A stretch of DNA of 64,000 bases, taken from positions 44,494,238 to 44,558,237 of the forward strand of contig NC_081542.1 in assembly GCF_901000735.1 (NCBI RefSeq), written 5' to 3'. The DNA is from Corylus avellana (taxonomy: Eukaryota; Streptophyta; Magnoliopsida; Fagales; Betulaceae). Each line of letters starts with the position of its first letter. Positions within the stretch are counted from its first letter, which is position 1. The position numbers and the translations under genes are program-made. The notes beneath the pieces were generated by a model. The model was given only the letters and a program-made list of their open reading frames with translations. It had not been told where the DNA came from and made no database searches. Of this stretch, positions 36,372 to 47,119 are shown one piece after another.

Positions 36372-39300
36372 ATGTCGTCTGCTTCGTCGTCGTCCAAGCT
36401 GTGCTACAATTCGGAGTGCAAGGAGCTGAAATCGGAGCGGCCCAGGAAGGGCTGGAGGCTCCGGACCGGCGACTACGCCGAGCTCTGCGATCGATGCGTG
36501 TAAGCGAACTTTTGTCTGTTTGTTTTTCCTGTTTACTGGTAGTTGACTGGTACAGTGGCTTTTGCTCATTTTATTGCTTTGTTTTTTTCTTTTTCTTTTT
36601 TGATTTTGAGGTTTCATTTCGCGTGGTTTTGAGGTTTTGGAGCAGTGGTGGATTAGTTCGAGTTCGAGTTTGGTGCGTGGTGTTTGAAGTTCTAGTGGAG
36701 TGCTTTTGGGGATTTTTGCTGAATTTGGATGTGGTTATGGATTTGTTGCACTCGAGATTGGGCTTGATAGAAAGCTAATTTGGAAAATTGGGTCGGGGTT
36801 TATGTGTTTGCTGGTGTGAAGTTTGGTTGAGGAAGCTGAATAATCGAATTTTTCATTTACTTCTGTGCTCACTGGAAAGGGACTTGAATAATAGGAAACT
36901 TCATTTTGGGCGAGTGTTTTTTACGTAAGACTGTTTGTCTTTACGGGGAATAGTTCCTGAAATGATTTTTTTGGAGTTTTTCAGGGGCTTTTAATTTGGT
37001 GGACTTTTTAATGTGATATTTATTGATTTCGTAAATAATCATTATGTCTATAACTTCGTTTCGTCAAGAACTTCTCTCTGTGAGTGTAGGTGTCTTGTGA
37101 ATTTCTCTCTGTACATGTTTTGAGTGAAAAAAGAATTGGACCCTTCACTGCAGATTTCCCTTTTTTGTTAAATTGCAATTAGTAGGTGTCTGTCTGCTTT
37201 GCTTGCTGTTGCCTAATTGTAAGTCGGGTTTTTAGAGGTTAATTAATGCAAGTGCGACTCTAAAGTTCTGCAGCTTGAGGGTTCGGGCTGGTTCTGGAGC
37301 TCTCTCAAAAAGTAGAATTTTCCTCTTGTTTGGTGTACTGCTTGAAATATTGTCATATTTATTCATTACTTGATGAGCATAAACTAGGGGATGCAAATCA
37401 GTGCACTATGTTTGAATCCAATTATCCGATGATCATTCATCCGCTCTTAACCATTGTCCTTCTGCTCGTCAATTTGGCATTTGCTTTTCACTCTGTTTTT
37501 GGTTGCTTGGGGGATTTTGCATTTTGTGTTTTATTTGGAAGGTCAATGTAAAGATTTTCGAAGTTCTAGAGGTTCTGTGTCTTAATCCTTGAGAGGTTTT
37601 CATGAGTCCAATCTTGAATAATGTCTTCCCTTTTTTTTTGTTGGAAGACATTTTTATCTTTAAATCATATGACAGACTCTGCTTATCATCTACCTCAGTT
37701 GTTGAGTAACAACTTTTTATTAGGGCCTAGTTAGTCCTCTGCTTCTTGTCATTCTCATAGTTTCTCCATTGTTTGGAGATGACAAAAACCCAGTCCTTGC
37801 CAGCTCATTGTGCTTGTAATCAGTCCTCTGATCTTTTCCACTGTCAGGATATTGTCTTAGTAAGAAATGTGTTCTTCTTTTCTGCTTTTGGGGGTGGGGG
37901 AAGGGGAGAATGCTGATGGCCTGTTTAGGGAGGAGCGTAACGGCTTCCATGGCTTCCTTCAGGTTAGAAGATTAGAATGTATTATATCTGACCATTAGTG
38001 GTATGGTGGTTTGGGCTTTCTCCCCCTGGCTAAGTGATAATCTCTTGTCCAGTAGGCTGTTTCCTTAACTCTATGGGATTATGGCACAGGCAGTTTAGTC
38101 CTTAGGTTACTGGAAGTTCTTTAAGGAGCTTAACCTCAAAGTTTACACGAGCATGCTAGTAAGGAATGTTGTTTTTTGCCTGAAAATATAACTCCTTGAT
38201 TAACTATTAGCAGTTAAAGGACAAGGACTGGACTCAGGGGTAAAGGCTGGTCCGATCCCAGCTTTTCAGCCTTTGTTTACTAAGGAGAGAACAAATGAAT
38301 CGTATAAGCCTCTTTACTCTTCCATCCTTTGATTCCAGACGAGAGGCAGGATGAGGCCTTTCCCTTTCCTTTCTAATAGCTTGTTTCCTGTATGGTTCTA
38401 AAAGCGGGGACAGCTACTGGAAACGACCTATGCTACCCCACTCCAAGCAGCGGTTGGGGAACCCATCGAGATGGTGGGGAAGCCTAGCAGAACAGCTATC
38501 TCACACTTGGCTAGGAGCTTTTCTCTTCAAAATATGGGTGAATTTTTCGTAGGGGTTGATAGTCCCGTTTGCTAGGCTTTTCCGAACTTCCCTTCTCCTT
38601 TCTGCCCGTTAAATCCTTTTCCTCTGCACCCGTGTGACCCTGGTTTTTCTGACCCTCACCTATAAGGGGTCTCAATGATCCAATGAGGAAAAGATTTGTT
38701 AGGAAATTGATTCTAGAGCTCAATCTAGCTCTTATGGGGCTAGTTGAGACGAAGGTAATGGAAGTAAACATGGGGGAGTTTTTAGAGCTATTGCTAAGGG
38801 TTAGAAAGTTATTTGTAATGGCATTACTGCTGAAGATTGCCCCAGTTGGAAAAAGACCTTGGTTGGATATTTTGTATGTCAAAGATTGGCCTACTAGGTA
38901 GTCAGTTTTATTTCGCACAGGCTATGGGATGACTTGGGGTTGGAAGAGGTGCTTTTCTTCTTCTTCCCTCTTCAAGCTTTTCCTTCTATTTCCGAGTGAA
39001 GAAGAGCTTCAATTCCTTCCACTCTCACCACTGATTTCTTTGATGTGGGGAGTGTATAGTGTCTGCAGAATAATTGATCTTGTACATCCATGTGTTTCTG
39101 CCCCAGTTTTTTCATTTTGCTTTCATGCTGCATTTGATTATTTTCTAATTCATTCTACAGACTGATTTTGAATCATAATTTCTTTGATTTCTATTAGGTT
39201 ATGCTGTTTCTCTCACAAAATAAAATTTCCCTGGGTTAGTTAAGAATTTTTGGTGAATTATTACAATTGATGCATCTATTTACTCAGCAAATCTCTCAGT

Positions 39301-40642
39301 TCTGCCAGAATGAGATATGCCAATTTTCTCTGCTTTTATGTTTCCTTATTAACTTAGCATGCCTGCTTTTTCTGTCTCTCTATGTTTATTTCCTAGGGAT
39401 GGATTAACTCAGTTGAATGGGCTTCCATTTATATGTTTGGTCACAACAAAAATTAGCTCTTAAGACAATTATGTGGCCTGCAAAATAAAGGGTATGTTTA
39501 TCAATGTGTTTTGGAGGGTGTTTTGTATTTTTGGTTTGAAAAAGTGTTCTAATATGGCATAAAGGTGAAAACTGTTTTTGTGTTTTTAGGAGTGTTTTTT
39601 GTTTTGGGTTGTTTGTTAATGTTTTGTTTTGAGAACAGAAAACAAAAGACACCATGAAAATTCTGTAGTTTCCAATTAAGTATGGAACTACCTTGTTGAC
39701 TGTGGAGAAGAACATTTCTTTTATTAAATAATGTATCAGCTTTTGAATGGTTGTTCTCTGTTGGTAGATTTTTGAATGGAGAATTATGTTGAATTTAATT
39801 TGAAAGAAGCCCTTAGTCAATCTTATGTTTTGTGATGTATCTTATCCAGTAATATCAAGAACTCTTAATCTGTGTTTGTGATATCTTTATTCAAATTCTT
39901 AAGTTATATATAATTTGACTTTAGTTGTATGTGACTCTAGTTCTGTTTATGAGGAAGGAAGATTCTGTGAGACTTTCCACTTGAATGCTACTGGTTGGAG
40001 GTGTTGTGAGACTTGTGGGAAGGTGAGCCGAGAATTTTGCTGGTTTATTAATATTCTTTTGTGGTTTGGTAGATATCTAATTGGTAACTTGCATTCTTTA
40101 AACAAAAGTTTTGGAATTTCAAATATAAACATTCTAATAGTTAATCTTCCTTTGCAGCAAGTTCATTGCGGATGTATTGTTTCAAGTCATGCATTTACGT
40201 TGTTGGATCCTGGAGGGATTGAATGCATGAAGTGTGCAAGGAAAAATGTCCTTTGGGTACGGGTGTATTTGGCTTTTCCTATAAATCTTAAATATTGACC
40301 ATATTTTTATGATTTTTTGTTTGCTGTTTGTGGTGCCAATATTTTGACACTGGCCTGTTTTTTGCCTTGGTGTTATTGCCAATATATCACTAGTTGCATT
40401 TGATTGATAGTATTTCACTAATTTGTGTTGGTCATGCCCTTAATTAGCGTTGTATGACTGTTAAGTTCAGAAATTTTTTAACCTTAGTCAGTCTAGTGGA
40501 AGGCTTATATAGCAGTAAATATAGGTTTCCTTGCTTAGATTGAAGTATCTACATGCATGTGCTTACATGCACTAACTTCAGTTCAATAATTCATCCTTTA
40601 TTTTACTGCTTGCAGAAGAAAGAAGAAGTTACCTCATCTTAG
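36372..40642 (+). CDS. VAL: VAL-type (B3-repressor family) N-terminal zinc-finger-like domain protein, truncated, 4 exons, 111 aa
   Basis: Exons 36372-36499, 39941-40022, 40158-40256 and 40616-40642 join in frame into 111 codons. The protein has the Cys/His pattern of the N-terminal PHD-like domain of VAL/HSI2 transcriptional repressors: C11..C16, GWRLRTGDYAELCDRC (C39, C42), FCETFHLNATGWRCCETCGK, VHCGCIVS and GGIECMKCARKN. Full VAL proteins (roughly 700-900 aa) continue with B3, CW and EAR motifs, recruit Polycomb and silence embryonic genes. Here a fourth exon gives KKEEVTSS and a stop, and no B3 or CW exon follows before the contig ends at 41098. Either the gene continues in unassembled sequence by another splice, or this is a short isoform or remnant. 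Intron 1 is 3.4 kb and holds a LINE piece. Confidence 0.75.
38403..38930 (+). mobile_element. LINE (L1-type) ORF2 endonuclease remnant in VAL-like intron 1
   Basis: Plus-frame translation at 38662-38756 reads RGLNDPMRKRFVRKLI then LVETKV. This is the start of the L1 apurinic endonuclease domain (RGLN ... ETK motif). The frame degrades afterwards and no reverse transcriptase is present, so it is a short dead fragment. The larger minus-strand ORF here is a shadow. Upstream sequence from ~37700 may belong to the same element, but I cannot show it. Confidence 0.6.
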
Positions 40643-41098
40643 GAGATTGTGCTATTGATGAGGGGTTCTTGTACTATTTCTAACTGCTGGATCCATATAC
40701 TATATGGAAACCTTTAGTGAACAGAACATGGCCTGTTATAGTTTAGGTGTTCTCTTATGTTACATTGTTCATTGATCTCCCTCGCCCTCTTGCTTGACAT
40801 ATGTCTAATGTACCCATCTGTGCTCATATAATGTTTTCCAGATATTTAGTAATGGATAAATTGCTAAGATACTATTTTGCATCGTCTTCTTGCTTCAAAA
40901 TTTTCCTTCTCTTCTTCCTTTACCCTTCTTTTCCAGAGCTGTTTTGTAATCCAAACTTTATCCAATTTTTCCATCTTTCGCAAATTCTGACCATCCATTT
41001 AGAATGTGGAACTGTTTTAAGTTTTTTCTTTTTCTTTTTCTTTTATTACAGCAACATAATATTATTGTAATTATTTATGGATATTTCCGAACAGTTTA
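40643..41098. other. VAL-like gene 3' flank, to the gap
   Basis: AT-rich with T-rich runs. It is probably an intron or 3' UTR of the VAL-like gene. No B3-domain exon is visible before the N run. Confidence 0.5.
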
Positions 41099-41198
41099 NN
41101 NNNNNNNNNNNNNNNNNNNNNNNNNNNNNNNNNNNNNNNNNNNNNNNNNNNNNNNNNNNNNNNNNNNNNNNNNNNNNNNNNNNNNNNNNNNNNNNNNN
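41099..41198. other. Assembly gap (100 N)
   Basis: A fixed 100-N scaffolding gap. The VAL-like gene ends on its left and unrelated sequence starts on its right. Confidence 0.95.
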
Positions 41199-43203
41199 AA
41201 AGAAAAAAGTAGAAAGGGAAAATAGTAACAAAGACTTGGTCCAATTTACTAACTCCTAACTACTTGGGATTTAAGCACAAGGATGGGATCGGGTGTACTA
41301 ATTGATCGTATTACATGAAATATCATAGAATAAATAGGTGAGTTTTACACGTTTGACTTTTCAATTAGGTAAGTTTCATACTTACCATGTTTCATCTCGC
41401 CATCAAACGCGCCCCCCACCTCCTTCCATGGCTCCCTAGCTTTTTGTCGCCATTAGCTGCTCTTAAATCAGCCACCCACGCGCCGGCGCGTGGTGTACAC
41501 TCACCATAACCCTACATTCGCCTCTCCTCTGAGTGGTTGTATTTTTGTTGTAGTTCTTTTGATGGTTTCCTGTATTTTCTATTTCTTTTGTGTTTCGCTT
41601 TATTTTCTGTTTCTTGTGGGTTATTGTTTCATTGATCTGAGTGGTTTGATCTTGTGGAGGAAACTTTTGTTGCCGATGTTCGTCCTTCCACGACTCCTAA
41701 TCAGTTTTCTACAGTACATTCCCTGCAACTACCTGGTAGTTGTCTTCACCGCTTGGAACTCTTAACTGAGTTATTTTGCCGTTTGTTAACCGCCTTGTGC
41801 GACCTTTTGAAAGGTTCGGCTTGTTTATGGTTCATCTGTATCATGAATGAAACCATTGCCTATACTTTGTTACTATCTCTAATTATGTACTGTCTTTTAT
41901 CATTTGGGTTTGTTGTAGGGGTGTCCACCCCTTTGTCGTTGTTCGATCTCATGTAACCCACTTTCCCTTATTTGATTAATTTTTTTAAAAAAAAAGACTA
42001 CTCATATTGCATGTAATAACGAACACTCAATTAGACCTGACATAAAGAGAAATGATTAGTGTCAATAATTTGCTTATATTCTTTTAAAAATTTAATGGAT
42101 TAATTATTAGATTTGTAGAGTCTATAATTGACTTATGTGAAGTCCAAATAAGTCCACAAATCTAATGATTAGTTTGTAAGATGATATGAGAAAAATATCG
42201 GTGAAATATTGACATCAAGCATTTATCGTATGCAAATTCCATGAATTAAGTTTGAGAAATGAAATGGGTCAATAAGTTTCTCATATTTGGCCAAAATTCT
42301 CTTATAAATTTAATAGATTAACCATTAAATGTATGGAGTCTACCATTAACTTATGTAGGATCCACATAAATTCACAAATTTAATAAATAATTTATAAGAT
42401 AAGATTGGTCAAATAAAAAAAAATTATTGACCTCTATCATTTCTCATTAAGATTTGCTCCCGGTACCTTTCAACTGAGAAAAATAACTTTATTTAATATA
42501 TTACATTTACGGTTATGGCAAAACTTTTTGAAAGTAAAAAGAAGAAAAGAAAGAATATGGTAGGCCCAAGCTTGAAAAAGTTTAGAAAAGTTGGGCCTTT
42601 CTTCACTCACCTGAAGATAAACTCAAGCCCAATGAATCTAAATTGATCCACATTGACGAACTCTTTTTTTTTTTTTTTTTTTTTAATTGTACCAAGTGCG
42701 GAGCCGGATGGGCGGCGGCTTCCACTCAGGTGTGGGTCGGAAAACATGTTATTGCGGTTCTTGACGTATGACCTTTCATCAAATATTTCTTTAGACTTTA
42801 AAATTAATCAATTTATTTCTTAAAGGCAAGAATCGTTATCTTTTTTATTTTAATTTTAAAGGAAAATCATTTCAATCTCATTAATTGACGAAAGATTACG
42901 AGCATAAAGCTATTATATCACATAGCAAAAATTTTGAAAAAATTATAGCCGAAGGTATAAAGTTATAAGTCATAGATACATACATAACAATCTGATATTC
43001 AAGACCTATCTATAACATTAAAATCCATTAACCCATGATTAATTTTCAGTTGTAACAACATGTCTCTTTAGATAGACTCAATCCAATACATAGATAGCAA
43101 CATCCTCCTGCCGAAACTCATTCGCATTCTCAACCCAACAGGCTAGGACCACAAAATACAGGACAAATATAAAATACAAGAAAAATAAAGAAAATGCACA
43201 AAA
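41199..43203. other. Short contig without recognisable genes
   Basis: A 2-kb contig between two 100-N gaps. 41490-41960 is open on the plus strand in two overlapping frames, but both are hydrophobic low-complexity and match no family I know. The rest is AT-rich, with a palindromic element at 42047-42445. Confidence 0.5.
42047..42445. mobile_element. Palindromic MITE-like element, possibly a double copy
   Basis: The left end GAGAAATGATTAGTGTCAAT is the approximate reverse complement of the right end, ATTGACCTCTATCATTTCTC. Inside, two similar ~190-bp halves follow each other, each with TAGAGTCTA...ACTTATGT...CACAAAT motifs that are themselves partly self-complementary. Confidence 0.5.
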
Positions 43204-43303
43204 NNNNNNNNNNNNNNNNNNNNNNNNNNNNNNNNNNNNNNNNNNNNNNNNNNNNNNNNNNNNNNNNNNNNNNNNNNNNNNNNNNNNNNNNNNNNNNNNN
43301 NNN
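43204..43303. other. Assembly gap (100 N)
   Basis: The right side starts abruptly inside the duplicated spacer, equivalent to 22145. Confidence 0.95.
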
Positions 43304-43515
43304 TTCATTGCTTCTTATAAATGAATCATAATAAACAATATTGAATGATTTTTGCCTTCCCACATTCAACATCAGACCCATTTGTACGTGTTCATGGGAC
43401 TGCACAGAATCTCATTCAAATGGAGGCTTTCGAGGGATGGAAAGTTTGCTTATTACATTTCACACCGACGTTCAACAGTTGGTTCAACATAAGAGTGGAA
43501 GAAGCACAAGATTAC

Positions 43516-43760
43516 GGGTCGTTTGGATTTGTAATTTTAAATCGAGTGACTAAAAAATATGATTCAAAAAATAACTTCAAAATGTGTAATTTAAAAACAC
43601 AGTTAAATGTTTGGTAAAATTACAGTTTAGTATTTTAAAATCATGTATTTTTTTTAAAAACACACCCCTTCCTTGACTTGAAAACGCATAGCTATACATT
43701 TTTCGCGAGCTTGTTTAAAATCACACTTTTGACCTTTTGAAATCGCAAAGCCAAACCGAC
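43516..43760. mobile_element. MITE-like inverted-repeat element, copy 2
   Basis: Same element as 27639-27883, in the unoccupied configuration: the GAAGA site used by the LTR element in copy 1 is intact just upstream (43498-43502). Confidence 0.55.
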
Positions 43761-44986
43761 TAGCAATGGGACAAAAAATTGCAAAAGAGTAATTGTATAT
43801 AATATTATAATAGCACCTCAGGTCGTATATAACCAACCACAACAAGACGCAAATCCTCCCCACAGAAATCTTCAGCAAAGTCATGAAGCAACCATGGCTC
43901 TTGCATTATAAATTAGAGTTAACCAGGAAAAAGAAAAAAAGGAAGAAAGAAATTCAGAGGCTACAATTTGTGTCTCGTTACACTCACTATAGTCTTTTCT
44001 GGGTTGTTAAAATATGGGTTCCAGCCAATGATCATGATCATTTTTTAAACGACTCTATTTGATACTCAAGCCCAACCAAAATATACCCCTGAGGGATGTT
44101 CTGAAAGGAGAGTTGAATAGCCCTCGGTAGATAGATTAGCTGAAAATATAGAAAACTTTTTAGACTAACACAATGCCACAAAATTATCAAGCAAAAGAGG
44201 TTGAAATAGTGTGGATATATGTATAACGTGTAATAACCCCCAATAGAGACTGGTGCGATTCAATTCAACACTTTGTTCGTTCGGGTTTCATTGTTTGATA
44301 ACTTGCCAAGTTGCTATACATAAACAAAATTTCAGGCGAACCACTAAAAGTTGCAGCCAATAAATTCACGATGGTGTTGAGAAGCATTAGCTTTTAGTTA
44401 AACTTAGCTGCGAAGCCGAGGTATACTAGTGTTTTTATATACATTACTAACGCTGGGCAGAATTAAAATTGTTCTAGAGACGTATAATAGCATCATAAAC
44501 TAAGAATATTTGAAGATTAAAAAGGAAATTCAAGAAGATAGAAAATAACAAATAGGAAATAGAATGACCCTAATTGAACCAAATAAGCAAACATATAATT
44601 AATTCTGAAAGACTTAAATTTAATTGATAGTTCAAACTAAATTGAAAAATAACAAAGACTAGTTGCATTTATATAGGCTAGGCACCTTCTAATTTAACAA
44701 GAAAAAGGAAAACCACACCTAATTAGAAAAGAAAAACCTAATCAGAATAGAAAAGGAAAAACAAAATCCTAATGGAAAATGGAAAAACCAATCCTTATTA
44801 AAAAGGAAAATTAAAAATACAAGTATAATTAAAATAAAAGCTATGTCGATTTTTTCCTGCCTGCATCAATTGCAAAACAACTCGATCCATCCCCTACAGG
44901 AAGGATATAAAGATACAGAAAAAATCTTCTGCCCATGCTCCTTTTTATTTTTTATTTTTAAATAAAAAGCCATTGGATTGACCAGT
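43761..44986. other. Spacer 3' of the DUF594 gene, copy 2
   Basis: Nearly identical to 27884-29109 and 56203-57427, with A-rich low-complexity sequence near 44690-44800. It should contain the 3' UTR of the adjacent gene. No gene is seen. Confidence 0.6.
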
Positions 44987-47119
44987 TTATTCAGACGAAA
45001 TTTCTGCTCTTTCAAAACCAAAATATTGGAAGTGATCCCCTATGCCAAGATGAGCCATTAATAACCAGACAAATGTGATAAGCTCTCCTCCTTTGCTTAG
45101 TTGAGCAACATGAGCATTGGCCTTGCAATGGCTTGCAGCATAAGACAACAATTCCACCCACACTTCACTCATTATCTTCCATCTCTTCTGCCCCTCCAAC
45201 TTTCCTAGCTCTTTAGCAAGAATACATGCATCAAACAACACAGATTTGCTTCTGTTTCCCTTCACCTTAGCAGGTTTCACAACAGTATTTACTTCAAGGA
45301 TTCTAGTACAAGCCTGTTTATGTTCTTGATCTTGTTCTTGTCCTAGGTCGACCTTTTCGTTGAAGAATCTTTTGGCATCGGCAAGGGTATCGCGGAATGT
45401 TCTTTGGCCAATACCTGCTACACCAGACATCATAGTGGGCTGCATAACAAGAAGATATAACATATAATCCGAAAGGATTTTACAAAATTCACGACGATTA
45501 CTAGTGTCTTCATCACTCTCATTGATTGTATGGGTATGATAGCAGAGATCTGTAGCAATATGCCATAACATAAGGCTCTCATCACAATCAACGTGGGCAA
45601 TATAATCCTCAAACTTGCTACTCTCAATGCCAATAATCCCAGAAATATTTTGTAGAACCCTATATCCTCGGGTTGAACGTATCCTCCTCGCATTTTCAGG
45701 ATTACGTGCGAAATCGGAGTACTTTTTCAGCTCATCAAAGATGAAAACCCATAGCTTTTTTGTTAATGGTTTCTTGGAAACGTATTTCATCCGATCATAG
45801 AAATCCTTGAGGCCCAATTTTTCACTGACATAAATTAATATCCGGCCAAAAAAATAATTGAGGGGTGTAAGGTTCTTTTTTGAACGTTCTTGTAGACTAT
45901 AATCTATAAAATTGTATGTATCCAATGATTCATGCCACCTCCGGAATAGGATTCGTCTAGCCCGTCCCAAGCAACTCATTGATTCTATATCTTCCCCCCA
46001 GTTTATCTTCTTGAGATGGAGAAAGTAAATGTTTATTACTCTCCATCTTTTATTCCTCGACAACTGCAGGGTGGAAGCAAGAGCAACAGTCCAATCAGAG
46101 AAAGCCATCATAAAGAGAGCAATTGTATCCAAGGCTATGGCACCAAAGAGCAAGGTATAGGTAATTTCAACGTCAATCTTGCCAAAACCATGCTTATCTA
46201 TTGAATAGAAGGTTGAAAGAGCTGCAACAACCGCACAACTGGATATAAACCGGGCAAAGTATCCAAATATTGAACGTATCACGACAGCCTTCGTATAGAG
46301 TACTGTATACAAGAAGTTGAGTTCAACTGCTACGACGTTCAAAACAACTTCTGCGCTTCGCCCACCGAAAAAATCTCGGCTGTCCCGACGCTCATGGATA
46401 TTAAAGATGTGATCCACAATGAGACCCTTGAACATTTTGAAGAAGTGATAAGCAAGTCGCACCTGTACAGCAGTAGAATCGACATCGAGTGGTATAAAGT
46501 TGCTCTTGGGTACTCTTCGGCCAGCTTGGGGTATGTTATAGAATTTTCTTCTTTCAAATTCCTCCATTAACTCTGCATAGTTAAGTCCTGGTTCAGGCGC
46601 TTGAAGCATGGATTTTCGAAATGTATTCAGGTTTGCTTGAAATAAAGCATATGTTCGCTCACCATACTTGATGGTTCCAGCGACAAACAGAAGGAGAGTA
46701 TGGACCCATAACTTGTTACTGGGAAGGGATTGGCCAAAGATAATAGTAGAAGTGACAACCTGGCTTAGGAGCCCAACCAAGTGCCTTAGCCAGAGAGCAT
46801 TATCCTCCAGAGCAAAAGCAGTTACGGTATCTGGACCACCAAGGTGTAACAAAAGAAAGGGAGCCCAAAACACCAGAATGTCAGCATGATCATCAAATTT
46901 TTGAGTATATTTTTGACGCCTGGAAATAAGTCCCAATGCAAAGATAGCAGCCCAATCGGCCAGCAAGTAAGCTACCCAAATCAGCGAGATTACCATCACA
47001 TTTCCTGTGCGTTTTCTAAATGGTGTAAACAGAATTAGAATGATCTGTAGTGAGAGACTGAACAAAACGAAACCTTGGATGCTCCATTCATCATACAACT
47101 TCTTGATGGAGTTAGACAT
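44987..47119 (-). CDS. DUF4220/DUF594 multi-pass membrane protein, 710 aa, copy 2
   Basis: A single-exon gene for a plant-specific family of unknown biochemical function; its genes are typically intronless and tandemly clustered. The N-terminal half (DUF4220) has membrane segments at about 17-33, 41-64 and 80-95. Its signature HLGGPDTVTAFALEDNALWL is at ~92-111, with more hydrophobic segments near 134-147 and 285-345. The C-terminal third holds DUF594: SDYMLYLLVMQPTMMSG, then KLEGQKRWKIMSEVWVELL and GGELITFVWLLMAHLG. Length and domain order are normal for a complete member. The ATG at 47119 is the only start giving the whole DUF4220 region, and upstream sequence is AT-rich non-coding. Residue 253 is Gly here and Arg in the third copy, the only amino-acid difference. 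Localisation to a membrane is inferred from the segments. Confidence 0.93.
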   Translation of the reverse strand: MSNSIKKLYDEWSIQGFVLFSLSLQIILILFTPFRKRTGNVMVISLIWVAYLLADWAAIFALGLISRRQKYTQKFDDHADILVFWAPFLLLHLGGPDTVTAFALEDNALWLRHLVGLLSQVVTSTIIFGQSLPSNKLWVHTLLLFVAGTIKYGERTYALFQANLNTFRKSMLQAPEPGLNYAELMEEFERRKFYNIPQAGRRVPKSNFIPLDVDSTAVQVRLAYHFFKMFKGLIVDHIFNIHERRDSRDFFGGRSAEVVLNVVAVELNFLYTVLYTKAVVIRSIFGYFARFISSCAVVAALSTFYSIDKHGFGKIDVEITYTLLFGAIALDTIALFMMAFSDWTVALASTLQLSRNKRWRVINIYFLHLKKINWGEDIESMSCLGRARRILFRRWHESLDTYNFIDYSLQERSKKNLTPLNYFFGRILIYVSEKLGLKDFYDRMKYVSKKPLTKKLWVFIFDELKKYSDFARNPENARRIRSTRGYRVLQNISGIIGIESSKFEDYIAHVDCDESLMLWHIATDLCYHTHTINESDEDTSNRREFCKILSDYMLYLLVMQPTMMSGVAGIGQRTFRDTLADAKRFFNEKVDLGQEQDQEHKQACTRILEVNTVVKPAKVKGNRSKSVLFDACILAKELGKLEGQKRWKIMSEVWVELLSYAASHCKANAHVAQLSKGGELITFVWLLMAHLGIGDHFQYFGFERAEISSE

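Noticed and set aside
38511..38918. 135-codon minus-strand frame in the VAL-like intron
   Set aside because: It is the shadow of the plus-strand LINE endonuclease remnant.
41490..41956. Two overlapping hydrophobic plus-strand frames
   Set aside because: T-rich composition explains the open frames. No domain or splice context supports a gene.
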